A DNA stretch of 64,000 nucleotides from Opitutaceae bacterium (GTDB lineage Bacteria > Verrucomicrobiota > Verrucomicrobiia > Opitutales > Opitutaceae): assembly GCA_028284385.1 (NCBI GenBank), contig JANQRT010000072.1:149407-213406 (forward strand), given 5' to 3'. Positions 43,075 through 51,886 of this stretch are shown here, in pieces (position 1 is the stretch's first letter; every line of letters starts with the position of its first letter). Under the pieces are notes generated by a model, which was given only the letters and a program-made list of their open reading frames with translations, searched no databases and was not told the origin of the DNA. A program made the translations under genes and the position numbers.

Positions 43075-45381
43075 CTAAGACGAGACAACAAGACTATCGG
43101 TCCTCGTATCGATGAGCGAACCCATAATGCGTTTAAGCTCCTGCATTCCGAAAGGCTTCTGCAGGAAACGGCAGCGCTCTTGCTCGCAATCCTCAAAAGG
43201 GATAGCGACCTCATCGTCGTCCCCGCTCATCAAAATGATCGGCAAATGCTGACATTGGGATCGGATTGCCTGAAAAAGACGCGCCCCATTCATGCGAGGC
43301 ATATTAAGATCAATCAGAGCAATTGCCAATTCGTCGCAATTTTCTTCATACAACTGCAGAGCTACTCGTCCGTCTTCGGCAAGTATTGGCTCATAGCCAA
43401 ACGAAGAGATCATTGAAGTCATGACCTTTCGCAGGATTTCCTCATCCTCGGCAATTAGGGCTTTTCGTTTCCTATTGTCAGCAGGCTTGGCGGCTTGCGG
43501 CGGAGTATCAGAACAGGGAAAGTAGACGCGTATTCGTGAACCTACGCCAACCTCGCTCTCGACCTCAATCAGTCCGCCAGCAGCCATAACTATGCCTTTT
43601 ACGGCGGAAAGCCCCAGCCCCCTACCCTTGAACTTGGTAGTGAAAAACGGCTCGAAGGCCTGCTCAGCCACATCAGGTGACATGCCGCAGCCATTGTCTT
43701 TGATTTCCAGATACACATAAGCTCCTGGCATCGCGTTCATCTTATCAGCAATGCGATCAAGGCTTTGCTCATTGAATTCCCTTAATCCTGTCTTGATCGA
43801 CAATGATGGAGACTCTTCCTCATCCGTAGCCTCCGACGCGTTCATAACCAAGTTCAAAAGAAGCTGTTGCATCTCTGAACGGTCGGCGACTATGTCTGGC
43901 AGCGCCTCTTCCAGCTGAAAGTCGACTTCCGACCCTTTAGCTAAGGAAATCTCAATGATTTCCTTGCAGTCGAAAATCATCTCGTTGAGCTGAAGGGCTT
44001 GCGAAACGAAGGTTCCTTTCCCGGAAAAGGATAGGAGCTTCTGGCAAAGTTCAGCAGCCTGTCTCGAACAATAATCTATTTTCTGGATACGTTCAGTCGA
44101 CATCCCCGATTCTTCGGCTTCTTCTCGTAAAATCGACACGTTCCCCAACATGCTTGTTATGAGATTATTCATACAATGAGCCATACCACCCGCAAGGGAA
44201 CCTAAGCTTTCGAATCGCTGATGCGCTTGCAACTGCCTCTCCACTAAAGCCTTGGCCGCCTCTTGTTTTTTGCGTTCAGTGATGTCGATATGAGATCCTA
44301 TCATTTTCGAAAGCTTGCCATCGGCATCGGAAAAAAGCTCCGCTCGACAAAAAATGTGCTGGAAGGAACCATTCTTGTGACGCATGCGGTACTCGCATTC
44401 GAAATCAGGCCATGGATCTCGCAGATAGCTTAAGAATCGTTTCGCAACCGAATCCCTATCATCGGGATGCAAGGAAGATCTGAATCCTGAAGGCGTATCC
44501 GAAAATTCGTTACCGTCGTAGCCGAGCATATGCTTCCAACGTTCGCTGAAGCTCAGCCGATTGGTTCGCAAATCCCACGACCACATTCCTATGTTGGAAG
44601 CCTTAAGAGCCAACTCAAGTCTTCGCTGGCTGCCAAGAAATGCGTCCTCAGCGCGTTTCCGCTTCGAAATATCACGCAGAGTGATCATACAGGCAGGGAT
44701 CCCTTCCCAGTCGAGCCAGGTGGATCGCAGTTCAGCGTTGCGCGCAGCCGGATGGCTCATGACCGTCACAAGCTCTACACTCTCCTCGTCAAGCACTCCG
44801 AAATCAATAATCTCATGGCAAATATTATTGATATCCTGCCCGAAAGTATCGCTCGCCACGTCGTTGATGAAAAGCAAACGGCGGTCCTCGCGGCTGACAA
44901 CCAAGAGCGCCTCGTCGATTCGATTTAGGAGAAGTTGAAATGAGGTTTCCGAATCGCTGTCGTTCGTTGCTGGAGCATGAAGCTCTTTGAGCATCTGACG
45001 TCGATCGAAGGCCAGGTCAATAGAACGCCTTAATCCTTCCGAATCAAGTTCATCCCAAAAAAGACAATCGTCAGCCAAGCTTTGAGCAACGTCTTGCACA
45101 ACCTCCAATTCCTCGCGATCGAGTAGAGCAATGATCGGGACTTCCTTGGCGTCTCGATGGAATGTGACCAGGCCCTCTAGTGTCTTGGACGAAGGCAAAG
45201 AAAGGCTGGTGAAAACGATATCAACCTCAGAGGATTGCAAAAAGGAGACCCCTTCACTTAAGTTTTCCGCAATGCGAGTCTCAACGAATGGCTGCGAGAA
45301 ACTCGACAAGAGCTTCGCCAAGCGGCCTGATTTGAGCTTTTCGTTTTCTACTACCAGAGCAGTGAGTGAAGAGGTAATCAT
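43075..45381 (-). CDS. Hybrid sensor histidine kinase with pseudo-receiver and PAS domains
   Basis: The 768-residue protein has, in order: a receiver-like domain (about 1-130) whose phospho-acceptor position reads VFTSLSLPSS, Ser instead of Asp; a degenerate PAS (about 150-240); a PAS_3 (SNIGMWSWDLRTNRLSFSE through SHIDITERK); HisKA with GGMAHCMNNLITSMLGNV (catalytic His, with HCMNN for the usual HDFNN); a HATPase with LLLNLVMNASEA and FKGRGLGLSAVKGI; and a C-terminal receiver with intact Asp (ALIDLNMPRMNG). No membrane segment is seen, so it is cytosolic. The signal and partner are unknown. It converges on pdhC with a 28-bp gap. Confidence 0.92.
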   Translation of the reverse strand: MITSSLTALVVENEKLKSGRLAKLLSSFSQPFVETRIAENLSEGVSFLQSSEVDIVFTSLSLPSSKTLEGLVTFHRDAKEVPIIALLDREELEVVQDVAQSLADDCLFWDELDSEGLRRSIDLAFDRRQMLKELHAPATNDSDSETSFQLLLNRIDEALLVVSREDRRLLFINDVASDTFGQDINNICHEIIDFGVLDEESVELVTVMSHPAARNAELRSTWLDWEGIPACMITLRDISKRKRAEDAFLGSQRRLELALKASNIGMWSWDLRTNRLSFSERWKHMLGYDGNEFSDTPSGFRSSLHPDDRDSVAKRFLSYLRDPWPDFECEYRMRHKNGSFQHIFCRAELFSDADGKLSKMIGSHIDITERKKQEAAKALVERQLQAHQRFESLGSLAGGMAHCMNNLITSMLGNVSILREEAEESGMSTERIQKIDYCSRQAAELCQKLLSFSGKGTFVSQALQLNEMIFDCKEIIEISLAKGSEVDFQLEEALPDIVADRSEMQQLLLNLVMNASEATDEEESPSLSIKTGLREFNEQSLDRIADKMNAMPGAYVYLEIKDNGCGMSPDVAEQAFEPFFTTKFKGRGLGLSAVKGIVMAAGGLIEVESEVGVGSRIRVYFPCSDTPPQAAKPADNRKRKALIAEDEEILRKVMTSMISSFGYEPILAEDGRVALQLYEENCDELAIALIDLNMPRMNGARLFQAIRSQCQHLPIILMSGDDDEVAIPFEDCEQERCRFLQKPFGMQELKRIMGSLIDTRTDSLVVSS

Positions 45382-45716
45382 TAGGGACTATAAAGCGGGA
45401 CCTATCTGATCGATTCGTTAATCAGGAACTGCAATTGGAGAGTCGATACACTTTTATACTCGCCGATTCTTCGCAAGTTGAACCCGCCTATTTGACCACT
45501 TTTCTACACGGTCGATTCCGCAAGCCCCCAACTTAATCAGTGTATATACTGATTCGAATATTGGGTATATCTATGTATTTGTAATAAAGAAATAAAAGAA
45601 AAAGGCCGGAAACACTGGGTTCACCATTAATGATGCCCGAATTTCATCAAAACCGCCATTTTTGTGGATAGGGCAAATCCTGATGAGAAAAAACGGAGAT
45701 TCGAAAGCGGCTGAAT
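45382..45716. other. 335-bp intergenic region upstream of the histidine kinase
   Basis: No gene is supported here. It holds the kinase promoter by position, an AT-rich half (45540-45600), a near-perfect 20-bp palindrome at 45535-45554 and, at the far end, the candidate terminator of the pyrophosphorylase gene. A weaker CTGAT/ATCAG pair at 45406-45425 reuses the same pentamers in everted order. Confidence 0.6.
45535..45554. repeat. Near-perfect 20-bp palindrome, possible operator of the histidine kinase gene
   Basis: AATCAGTGTATATACTGATT matches its own complement at 9 of 10 positions per arm and has no terminator features. It lies 154 bp upstream of the kinase start, a suitable place for an activator or repressor. 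Confidence 0.5.
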
Positions 45717-45718
45717 CT
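45688..45718 (-). terminator. Candidate terminator of the UDP-sugar pyrophosphorylase gene
   Basis: On the minus strand a 6-bp stem, AGATTC/GAATCT, overlaps the TAG stop codon; the 10-base loop is followed by CCG and six T residues. The stem is AT-rich, so the terminator would be weak. Confidence 0.4.
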
Positions 45719-47135
45719 ATTCGATGACGATGTCCCCAGTAGCGGGAATTGACGGAGACCTTTCACCAAATCGTTTGAGAAACTGATCTTCGGTCGTGGC
45801 GAAAAGAGGCGAAATCTCAATGCGCCTCTCTGGCAATCCGTTTTCATCGCAAGAGACTTCATAACCAACCGCATTTAGCCATTGAGCGAAAAGCTTTAGC
45901 TGATCGGCCTCACTGGTGGCAGGCGAATCAACTCCTTCCGCGTTCTTAACGGGACTGAAGTCTCCCAGACGTGTCGTTTCGATAACCACCGGATTCTCCG
46001 CGAAAGGAAGCGAATCGAAAACGAACATTTCAAACTTAATGCCGTTAGGTTCATCAGGCTTGACGGTCTCGCCAGAGGAGGAAAGACAAGCGATTTTCTT
46101 CTCGGCCTTATGAAAGGGCAGCCCAATAGGACTATCGGTCGACGTCAGCTTTCGAACGAAAGAGGTGGAAATAAGGTGAATGGCGATGCTGCCCGCGATA
46201 AACTCAAGCTCTCCGTTTGAATCGCGACGAGAGGTTAACTCGTCAGGCATATCGCTATACTCCACAACCACAAGATTGCTGTCGAGTTGACAAAAGTGAC
46301 CCAACTTCTCCTTTTCGTAGGCCTTGGGAAGCATCTTGCTAGACATGTCAGATTCGGCAGCGAGATGAAAGCCGATGAAAGCGGGATCGATCGCTTGCAC
46401 CAGTGGGTTGTCGACCTGGAAATAGCTTATAATTTCCACCCCTTTCCTCTCCATATCCGAGAGAGCCCCACTCCGTTCCAAAGCCCGTAGAGAACCGCCA
46501 TGCCCATCAGGGCTCATTGCGATTGAGCTTTTACTTTCCAGGATGATCTTGCCGTCGAAATCGACAGCCGGCATTCGCCCTTGGCGAAAGAAAGAGACGG
46601 ATCCAGGCTCGAGACCGAAATAGCCGTTTTCTCGAAAGAAGCTTTCAGTAGCCTCATGATTGATATGGCTGGTCATGATGTACCACGGCAAATCGCAGTC
46701 GTAATCGAAACGCGCCGCTTGTATTTTTTCAGCAAATACCTGAAATAGCGGCTTCTTCTTGATAGGTGTGACGGGAAAGGTGCCTTTGGGCCCGCTGTAG
46801 CCAAGTCGCGTTCCTTGTCCGCCTGCCACAGTGAAAGCGGCGATTTTACCGTTTCTAAGAGCGTCTTCTCCGCGTTCGAAAGCAGCCCTCCAACGCGCTT
46901 TGGATTCCTCGTCGTGAGGAAGCGGCTCAAAGGGAAACGGCTTTAGTAGTGAAAAGTCTATGGCGCCATCTTCTCCCTCGCCCTTAACAAGGGTGCCGAC
47001 AAGATGCTTCAACTCCTGCAGATCTATTTCTTCGGCTTGAGCAATAAGATTGCTTCTCTGGACCTCGTCAAGGTCGCTCCAATACTCGAATACGTGGCCC
47101 TGACCTTCCTCTTGAAAACGCGTTGCTGTATCCAT
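45717..47135 (-). CDS. UDP-N-acetylglucosamine / UDP-sugar pyrophosphorylase (eukaryotic UAP1-like)
   Basis: This 472-residue UDPGP-family nucleotidyltransferase has the signature GGQGTRLGYSGPKGTFPVTP, HGGSLRALERSG, YFQVDNPLVQAIDPAFIGFH and SRRDSNGELEFIAGSIAIHL. It makes UDP-sugar plus diphosphate from sugar-1-phosphate and UTP. The UAP1 type rather than the bacterial GlmU type suits PVC and Bacteroidetes bacteria. The sugar (GlcNAc, GalNAc or glucose) cannot be settled. It starts 75 bp from the stop of the FtsB-like gene upstream. Confidence 0.88.
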   Translation of the reverse strand: MDTATRFQEEGQGHVFEYWSDLDEVQRSNLIAQAEEIDLQELKHLVGTLVKGEGEDGAIDFSLLKPFPFEPLPHDEESKARWRAAFERGEDALRNGKIAAFTVAGGQGTRLGYSGPKGTFPVTPIKKKPLFQVFAEKIQAARFDYDCDLPWYIMTSHINHEATESFFRENGYFGLEPGSVSFFRQGRMPAVDFDGKIILESKSSIAMSPDGHGGSLRALERSGALSDMERKGVEIISYFQVDNPLVQAIDPAFIGFHLAAESDMSSKMLPKAYEKEKLGHFCQLDSNLVVVEYSDMPDELTSRRDSNGELEFIAGSIAIHLISTSFVRKLTSTDSPIGLPFHKAEKKIACLSSSGETVKPDEPNGIKFEMFVFDSLPFAENPVVIETTRLGDFSPVKNAEGVDSPATSEADQLKLFAQWLNAVGYEVSCDENGLPERRIEISPLFATTEDQFLKRFGERSPSIPATGDIVIE

Positions 47136-47210
47136 TGAAAATTCGATTATTCAGAACGGACGAAACGTGGATACCTTATCCATTTCGCTTGATGATATCG
47201 AAGCGAATCG

Positions 47211-47489
47211 TCACTCGAACCGGAAGATAACCTCGTCCTTTCTGGCGTATTTGAGCTTCGCCCGGATGACCCGTTCGATGTATTCAGGATCTTCTTCCAG
47301 CTTACGAATCGTATCCAATCGCTTCTTGGTTTTCGATCTGAGCTCTTGAAGCTCGCGAGAAGCTGCCAACTCTTTTGCTCGAATCACCTCCAGTTCCTGA
47401 TAATTTCGATACAAGTAGGAGGCCCCAAAGCTGCCAGCCGAAAGTACAACTAAGGCGAATACCAGATTCCAGATGCGACGCATTCTCAT
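47211..47489 (-). CDS. FtsB/DivIC-like septum protein
   Basis: The 92-residue protein has an N-terminal membrane helix (LVFALVVLSAGSFGASYLY), a coiled coil (QELEVIRAKELAASRELQEL) and a C-terminal YIERVIRAKLKYARKDEVI. This is the FtsB/DivIC layout; these proteins bridge FtsL and FtsQ in the divisome. The length matches (E. coli FtsB 103). Confidence 0.82.
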   Translation of the reverse strand: MRMRRIWNLVFALVVLSAGSFGASYLYRNYQELEVIRAKELAASRELQELRSKTKKRLDTIRKLEEDPEYIERVIRAKLKYARKDEVIFRFE

Positions 47490-47578
47490 AGGAGATTGCC
47501 GCTAAATACGAATAAACGATTCTGGATTGCAAAAAAATAATTGTACTACACCTATGAATTCGAAGAAAATTTACGCCA

Positions 47579-48397
47579 ATGTATCAGAGTTTCTACGGCC
47601 TCAAGGAGATGCCGTTCAACATAACTCCTGACCCTAACTTCCTCTATCTCAGTCCAACACACCAGGAAGCCCTGCAGCACCTGAAGTACGGAGTGGCAGA
47701 AAAGAAGGGGTTCATCGTGTTGACCGGGGAAGTCGGCTGCGGAAAGACCACGCTCTGTCGCCATTTTATAAATGAGATTGACGACGAGAAGTACGAGACG
47801 GCTCTCATCCTGAATCCACGCATAACGGAGACCCAATTGCTAAAGACGATTCTTTCCGAATTGGGAGAAGAGAGCAAAGGCAGGAGTCGGCACGGATTGG
47901 TGCAACAGGTAAACGAAGCTCTCCTTGAACGTATCCAGCGAGGGAAAGACATTCTACTCATCATCGATGAGGCGCAAAACTTGACCTTCGAAGTCCTGGA
48001 GCAGCTGCGCCTGCTGTCGAATCTCGAGACCGACAAGCAGAAGCTACTGCAAATCATCCTCATGGGGCAGCCGGAATTCAAGAAGATACTAGCCGAAGAA
48101 CGCCTTCGACAGTTGCGGCAACGTATTCTGGTTCATACGGAACTACGCACTTTGAACCGCTATCAAGTCGAACAATACATTCACCACCGTATCGCAATGG
48201 CTGGCGGTCAAGGCATACCGTTTTTCACAAGTTGGGCGGTACGTTTAATCAAATGGAAATCCAAAGGCATCCCGCGTATTATCAACAACATATGCGATAA
48301 ATCGCTTTTGGCAGCCTATATTAGAAGCTCTGAAGTCGTGACCTGGAAAGATGTAAGGGCGGCTCTAAAGGAAATCGATACACTGGATTTCGAATAG
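47579..48397 (+). CDS. ExeA/GspA-type AAA ATPase
   Basis: The 272-residue protein starts MYQSFYGLKEMPFNITPDP, the ExeA N-terminus, with Walker A GEVGCGKTTLCRHF, Walker B DILLIIDEAQNL and RQRILVHTELRTLNRYQVEQYI. ExeA uses ATP at the inner membrane with GspB to help the secretin through peptidoglycan. No C-terminal peptidoglycan-binding domain is present, which shortens it relative to Aeromonas ExeA. The GspB-like gene follows 182 bp downstream. It may serve the secretin at 31.8 kb or an unseen type II system. Confidence 0.88.
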   Translation: MYQSFYGLKEMPFNITPDPNFLYLSPTHQEALQHLKYGVAEKKGFIVLTGEVGCGKTTLCRHFINEIDDEKYETALILNPRITETQLLKTILSELGEESKGRSRHGLVQQVNEALLERIQRGKDILLIIDEAQNLTFEVLEQLRLLSNLETDKQKLLQIILMGQPEFKKILAEERLRQLRQRILVHTELRTLNRYQVEQYIHHRIAMAGGQGIPFFTSWAVRLIKWKSKGIPRIINNICDKSLLAAYIRSSEVVTWKDVRAALKEIDTLDFE

Positions 48398-48422
48398 CCG
48401 ATCTAAGCTTTTTACAGCCAAT

Positions 48423-48503
48423 CAGTTCAGAAGAACTGGATCTCCAGTAGCAGCTTCGTGTTGAGCGCATTTACTCATAAAAATGCGCTTCTCCTCAGGA
48501 GAA
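48423..48503 (+). promoter_or_regulatory. Series of hairpins between exeA and gspB genes
   Basis: Four stems are seen: CAGTTC-AGAA-GAACTG (48423-48438), CTGGA-TC-TCCAG (48436-48447), AGCGCATTT-actcataa-AAATGCGCT (48464-48489, 9 bp) and TTCTCC-TCA-GGAGAA (48489-48503). The first two share bases and exclude each other, as in attenuators or riboregulators. No long U-run follows. The 76 bp after this show only a TATACT at 48568. Confidence 0.5.
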
Positions 48504-48579
48504 CGCTTAATCCTCTGACGGAATAGCCGTTGTAAGGGAGGATAGACGCGTCGCTAACCGAACTAACTATACTGAGCTA

Positions 48580-49293
48580 ATGAGCCTCATCAATAAGGCC
48601 TTGAAACAAGAACAGCTAAGGCGTTCCGGAGGAATGCAGGACGGAGCTGCCCAGATGATGGCATCCACAGTAAGCGGAGCCAATCGCAGAAACAATCAAG
48701 GCCCGAAAATCCTGATCGCCTTCATCGGTTTGGGACTTGTCCTTACACTTTCCATTACGCTTTTCGCCGTCTTCGGTTTAGGTTTTCTCAAAAGTGACAT
48801 CGAAGTTTCCGATCCTTCGAAAAAAACATTGGCTACAAGTGAGAGCACGACTCCCATTGAAGAAGCAGTCGAAAACGAGGAGAATTCTACAACGATGCCT
48901 GACGAGCCCGCAGCAACGGCCGACGACGTGATAAACCGACTGGATCTTAGCCCGGAAGAACTCGAGGCGTTGAAATCTCTCATCGGGGATTCCGAATCTC
49001 AGGGAGAAAGCATTCCAAACATCGACGGGGAGAACGTCATTTCGACTGATGGAAACGAAGCGGAGCAGCCAGCGGAGCCGACTCAAGATCTCGAAATCCT
49101 CAATTACATAGAGGAACTCGTTGTCCAAGGAGCAAGAGATGCGGGAGATAAATCCAGACTTTTGATGAACGGTCGTGTCTATCGAATAAATGACGTGATC
49201 GATCACGAAAAAGGACTGATCTTCAAGGAAGTCAGTCAAGGATACGTGATCTTCCAGGACCAGAACGGCGTAGACTATCAAAAGACGCTCTAG
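48580..49293 (+). CDS. GspB-like secretion protein
   Basis: The 237-residue protein begins MSLINKALKQEQLRR, a common GspB/ExeB start, with a transmembrane helix at about residues 44-66, an acidic disordered linker (VENEENSTTMPDEPAAT), and a C-terminal domain (KSRLLMNGRVYRINDVIDHEKG, VIFQDQNGVDY) resembling the GspB/PulB domain. GspB bridges ExeA to the secretin. The order exeA then gspB matches the usual pair. Confidence 0.8.
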   Translation: MSLINKALKQEQLRRSGGMQDGAAQMMASTVSGANRRNNQGPKILIAFIGLGLVLTLSITLFAVFGLGFLKSDIEVSDPSKKTLATSESTTPIEEAVENEENSTTMPDEPAATADDVINRLDLSPEELEALKSLIGDSESQGESIPNIDGENVISTDGNEAEQPAEPTQDLEILNYIEELVVQGARDAGDKSRLLMNGRVYRINDVIDHEKGLIFKEVSQGYVIFQDQNGVDYQKTL

Positions 49294-49379
49294 TCGACTT
49301 TATAAGCCTCGGTCTAAGCTTAATTGATCTAACTCAAAGATTGATCAGCCGTTTTTCTTCCGCCAACATCGCGAGTGTT

Positions 49380-49856
49380 GTGGAAGAAACTCTCTTCGAA
49401 TCCCCAATTGGCTTACTGCGACTTTGCGCTAGCGAGAAAGGACTCACACGTCTTTTTTTACCGAATAACCACAAAGCTAGATCCAAGAACAAATCCGTAT
49501 CCAATAAACATTTACAGCTAGCAATTGAGGAATTGAGTCGATATTTCGAAGGAGAACTCGATCAGTTTGAGACACGGCTAGACTTTCAAGGAACCCCCTT
49601 CCAGACATCAGTTTGGAAAGCGTTGATGCGAATTCCTTACGGTAAAACCGTTTCCTACGGAGAAATGGCTGAAATGATCGGAAACCCGAAGGCTCAGAGA
49701 GCGGTTGGCCTGGCTAACAATCGAAACCCTATCGCGATCATCGCTCCATGCCATAGGGTCATAGGCAAGAATGGATCGCTGACGGGATACGGTGGAGGAT
49801 TGTGGAGAAAAGAATGGCTCCTTCGTCATGAAGGAATCGATACGATTCGAAAATGA
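49380..49856 (+). CDS. ogt: Methylated-DNA-protein-cysteine methyltransferase
   Basis: This suicide enzyme moves the methyl group from O6-methylguanine to its own Cys. The 158-residue protein has VWKALMRIPYGKTVSYGEMA, RAVGLANNRNPIAIIAPCHRV with the acceptor Cys in PCHR, and LTGYGGGLWRKEWLLRHEG. GTG 49380 starts just before ETLFESPIG; a TTG at 49341 would add 13 residues. It is followed by the cardiolipin synthase 13 bp downstream. Confidence 0.93.
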   Translation: MEETLFESPIGLLRLCASEKGLTRLFLPNNHKARSKNKSVSNKHLQLAIEELSRYFEGELDQFETRLDFQGTPFQTSVWKALMRIPYGKTVSYGEMAEMIGNPKAQRAVGLANNRNPIAIIAPCHRVIGKNGSLTGYGGGLWRKEWLLRHEGIDTIRK

Positions 49857-49869
49857 CAACTAGCGCTTG

Positions 49870-51261
49870 ATGGACTATCGAGCCTATATAGACGCTATAC
49901 TGCCCCACCTAGGCACTCTTATCGGATTTGGGCTGGCATTTGTGTTGATTGCCAGACTGATGCGCGAAAAACGTCGACCGAGCAACACTTTCGCCTGGCT
50001 GCTGGTTATCGTTCTGGCTCCCTACATTGGAGTACCACTCTTCCTGCTATTCGGTGGACGAAAAATCGCCAGACTTACTCGTAACAAGGAGTCGCTTAGT
50101 CTTATTTCGGATACGACCGCGAAGGGCACGATATCCGTATCTCCGTTTGGGCTAATCACACGAGGAAATCGTAGCTCTTTTTTGCATACAGGAATCGATG
50201 CCTTCAAAACGCTGATCAGAGAAATCCAGGAAGCCAAGGAATCGATAGACATTGCCACCTTCATTTTGAGCCACGACGCCATTGGTCGTCGCATCGTCAA
50301 AGAACTGTCTAAAAAAAGTCGGGAAGGCGTTGAAGTTCGGTTGCTACTCGATGCGGTGGGTTCATTTGGAAAGAAAACGCTCTACATGCTAGAGCTGGAA
50401 AAAGCGGGAGGACGCATTGAGCGTTTTATGCCAGTCTTGCCAATCTGGTCTTGGGGAAGAGCCAATTTACGCAATCATCGCAAGATCGCTTGCTTCGACA
50501 GAAAGCGCGCAATCATCGGAGGCAGAAACATTGGCCGAGACTATATGGGGCCAACGGTCTCAAATAAACGCTGGAAAGACTTTGGGGTGTTGATCGAAGG
50601 TCCTGCAGTCATGCAGCTTTCAGCCATATTCGAGGCGGATTGGAAGTTTGCCTGTTCGAAGAACTACAATGCGAGAGAGATGCTAAACATCGATCCGCTC
50701 GAAAATGTGGATACAGGCGAAATCGAAATCATGGCAAGCGGACCCGATACGAAAGGAGATCCGCTCTACGAAAAGATCTTGTCGGCAATTCACGAAGCGG
50801 ACGAGGAGTTGACGCTGGTCACGCCCTACTATTTGCCCGACGAAGTACTACAGCGGTCGCTAATCGTCAAAGCGAGAACTGGAAAAAGAGTGAAGCTCAT
50901 CGTTCCCCGAAAATCGAATCATCCGGTAACGGATTTGGCAAGGCAGCATTACTTGCGGGAACTGCATGAGGCGGGCGTAGAAGTCCTGTTGTTTGACGAT
51001 GGTATGATGCACGGCAAAGGACTGCTCGCAGATGGCAAGGTCGCCATGACTGGCTCGGTAAACATCGACTTGCGGAGCCTCTTCGTTAACTACGAGGTGG
51101 CCGCCTTTTTTTATTCCCCATCAGATGTTAGTGAAGTGGTGTCTTGGATACGCATGCTGGAGGAAAAATCCATTGGATTCCAAGAATCGTACGATCGAAA
51201 ATCAAGTCTAGCTAGGGAGATTGCGGAAGACTTAAGCCGCTTGCTAACACCATTGCTGTAA
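49870..51261 (+). CDS. cls: Cardiolipin synthase, phospholipase D family
   Basis: The 463-residue protein has two N-terminal transmembrane helices and two HKD motifs, NHRKIACFDRKRAIIGG (about 200) and HGKGLLADGKVAMTGSVNID (about 380). It condenses two phosphatidylglycerols to cardiolipin. Length and layout match ClsA. ATG 49870 is used because the TTG just before it is poorer. It converges on pdxH with 12 bp between. Confidence 0.93.
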   Translation: MDYRAYIDAILPHLGTLIGFGLAFVLIARLMREKRRPSNTFAWLLVIVLAPYIGVPLFLLFGGRKIARLTRNKESLSLISDTTAKGTISVSPFGLITRGNRSSFLHTGIDAFKTLIREIQEAKESIDIATFILSHDAIGRRIVKELSKKSREGVEVRLLLDAVGSFGKKTLYMLELEKAGGRIERFMPVLPIWSWGRANLRNHRKIACFDRKRAIIGGRNIGRDYMGPTVSNKRWKDFGVLIEGPAVMQLSAIFEADWKFACSKNYNAREMLNIDPLENVDTGEIEIMASGPDTKGDPLYEKILSAIHEADEELTLVTPYYLPDEVLQRSLIVKARTGKRVKLIVPRKSNHPVTDLARQHYLRELHEAGVEVLLFDDGMMHGKGLLADGKVAMTGSVNIDLRSLFVNYEVAAFFYSPSDVSEVVSWIRMLEEKSIGFQESYDRKSSLAREIAEDLSRLLTPLL

Positions 51262-51273
51262 ATGCCTTGCAGC

Positions 51274-51861
51274 CTAGGGCACCAGCGTGGCCTGTTCCCA
51301 AGATCCATCTACTAATGAATAAAGATGGCGATGGTGGAGCCGATCCTCAGGAGATCCATGCCAAACTTCGATTCTATTAGCTTCAAGACTTAAACCTTTG
51401 GCCGAATCAGGGAAAGGGACTTCTTCAGGAAACTTCCGCTTCAACTCGGCCATTCCGCTAAGAAGCAGCTCTCTCGAATCAATGACACTGCTTTGAGCAA
51501 AATAGTCACAATAAAAGTGGTCTAGCAATTTGGAGCTGTAAGGCTTGTTCTCCCAATGAACCCTCATTTCTTCTTCAGAAATCTCCCCTAGCGACCCCCG
51601 AACTCTGTATTGCTGCATCAACGACGGCCAGAAGATAAGTATTTCGTATTCACTCGTCGCTTCCAAGTCTTTCCATTTAGGACCTGTATTGTTAACGAAA
51701 AGGACAAAAGCTCCATTCTGAACATATCTGAGCACGACGGTTCTAAGCGAGATTTCGCCCAACGTTGAAACCGTGCCCAAGACACAGAAACTAGCATTCG
51801 GATCGTTTGCGGCCCTGGCTTTATCCCAATTTTCAAGGAATATGCTAATAGGATTACCCAC
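51274..51861 (-). CDS. pdxH: Pyridoxamine/pyridoxine 5'-phosphate oxidase
   Basis: The enzyme oxidises PNP or PMP to PLP with FMN. The 195-residue protein shows FLENWDKARAANDPNASFCV, SLRTVVLRYVQNGAFVLFVN, GPKWKDLEATSEYEILIFWP, GMAELKRKFPEE and the family ending RLHHRHLYS then GSWEQATLVP. The start at GTG 51861 is chosen because an ATG at 51868 is out of frame and further upstream frames overlap cimA. It ends the serA-to-pdxH run and would supply PLP for ThrC. Confidence 0.85.
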   Translation of the reverse strand: MGNPISIFLENWDKARAANDPNASFCVLGTVSTLGEISLRTVVLRYVQNGAFVLFVNNTGPKWKDLEATSEYEILIFWPSLMQQYRVRGSLGEISEEEMRVHWENKPYSSKLLDHFYCDYFAQSSVIDSRELLLSGMAELKRKFPEEVPFPDSAKGLSLEANRIEVWHGSPEDRLHHRHLYSLVDGSWEQATLVP

Positions 51862-51886
51862 GAAACATTTGAGAAGGAAGAGGCAT

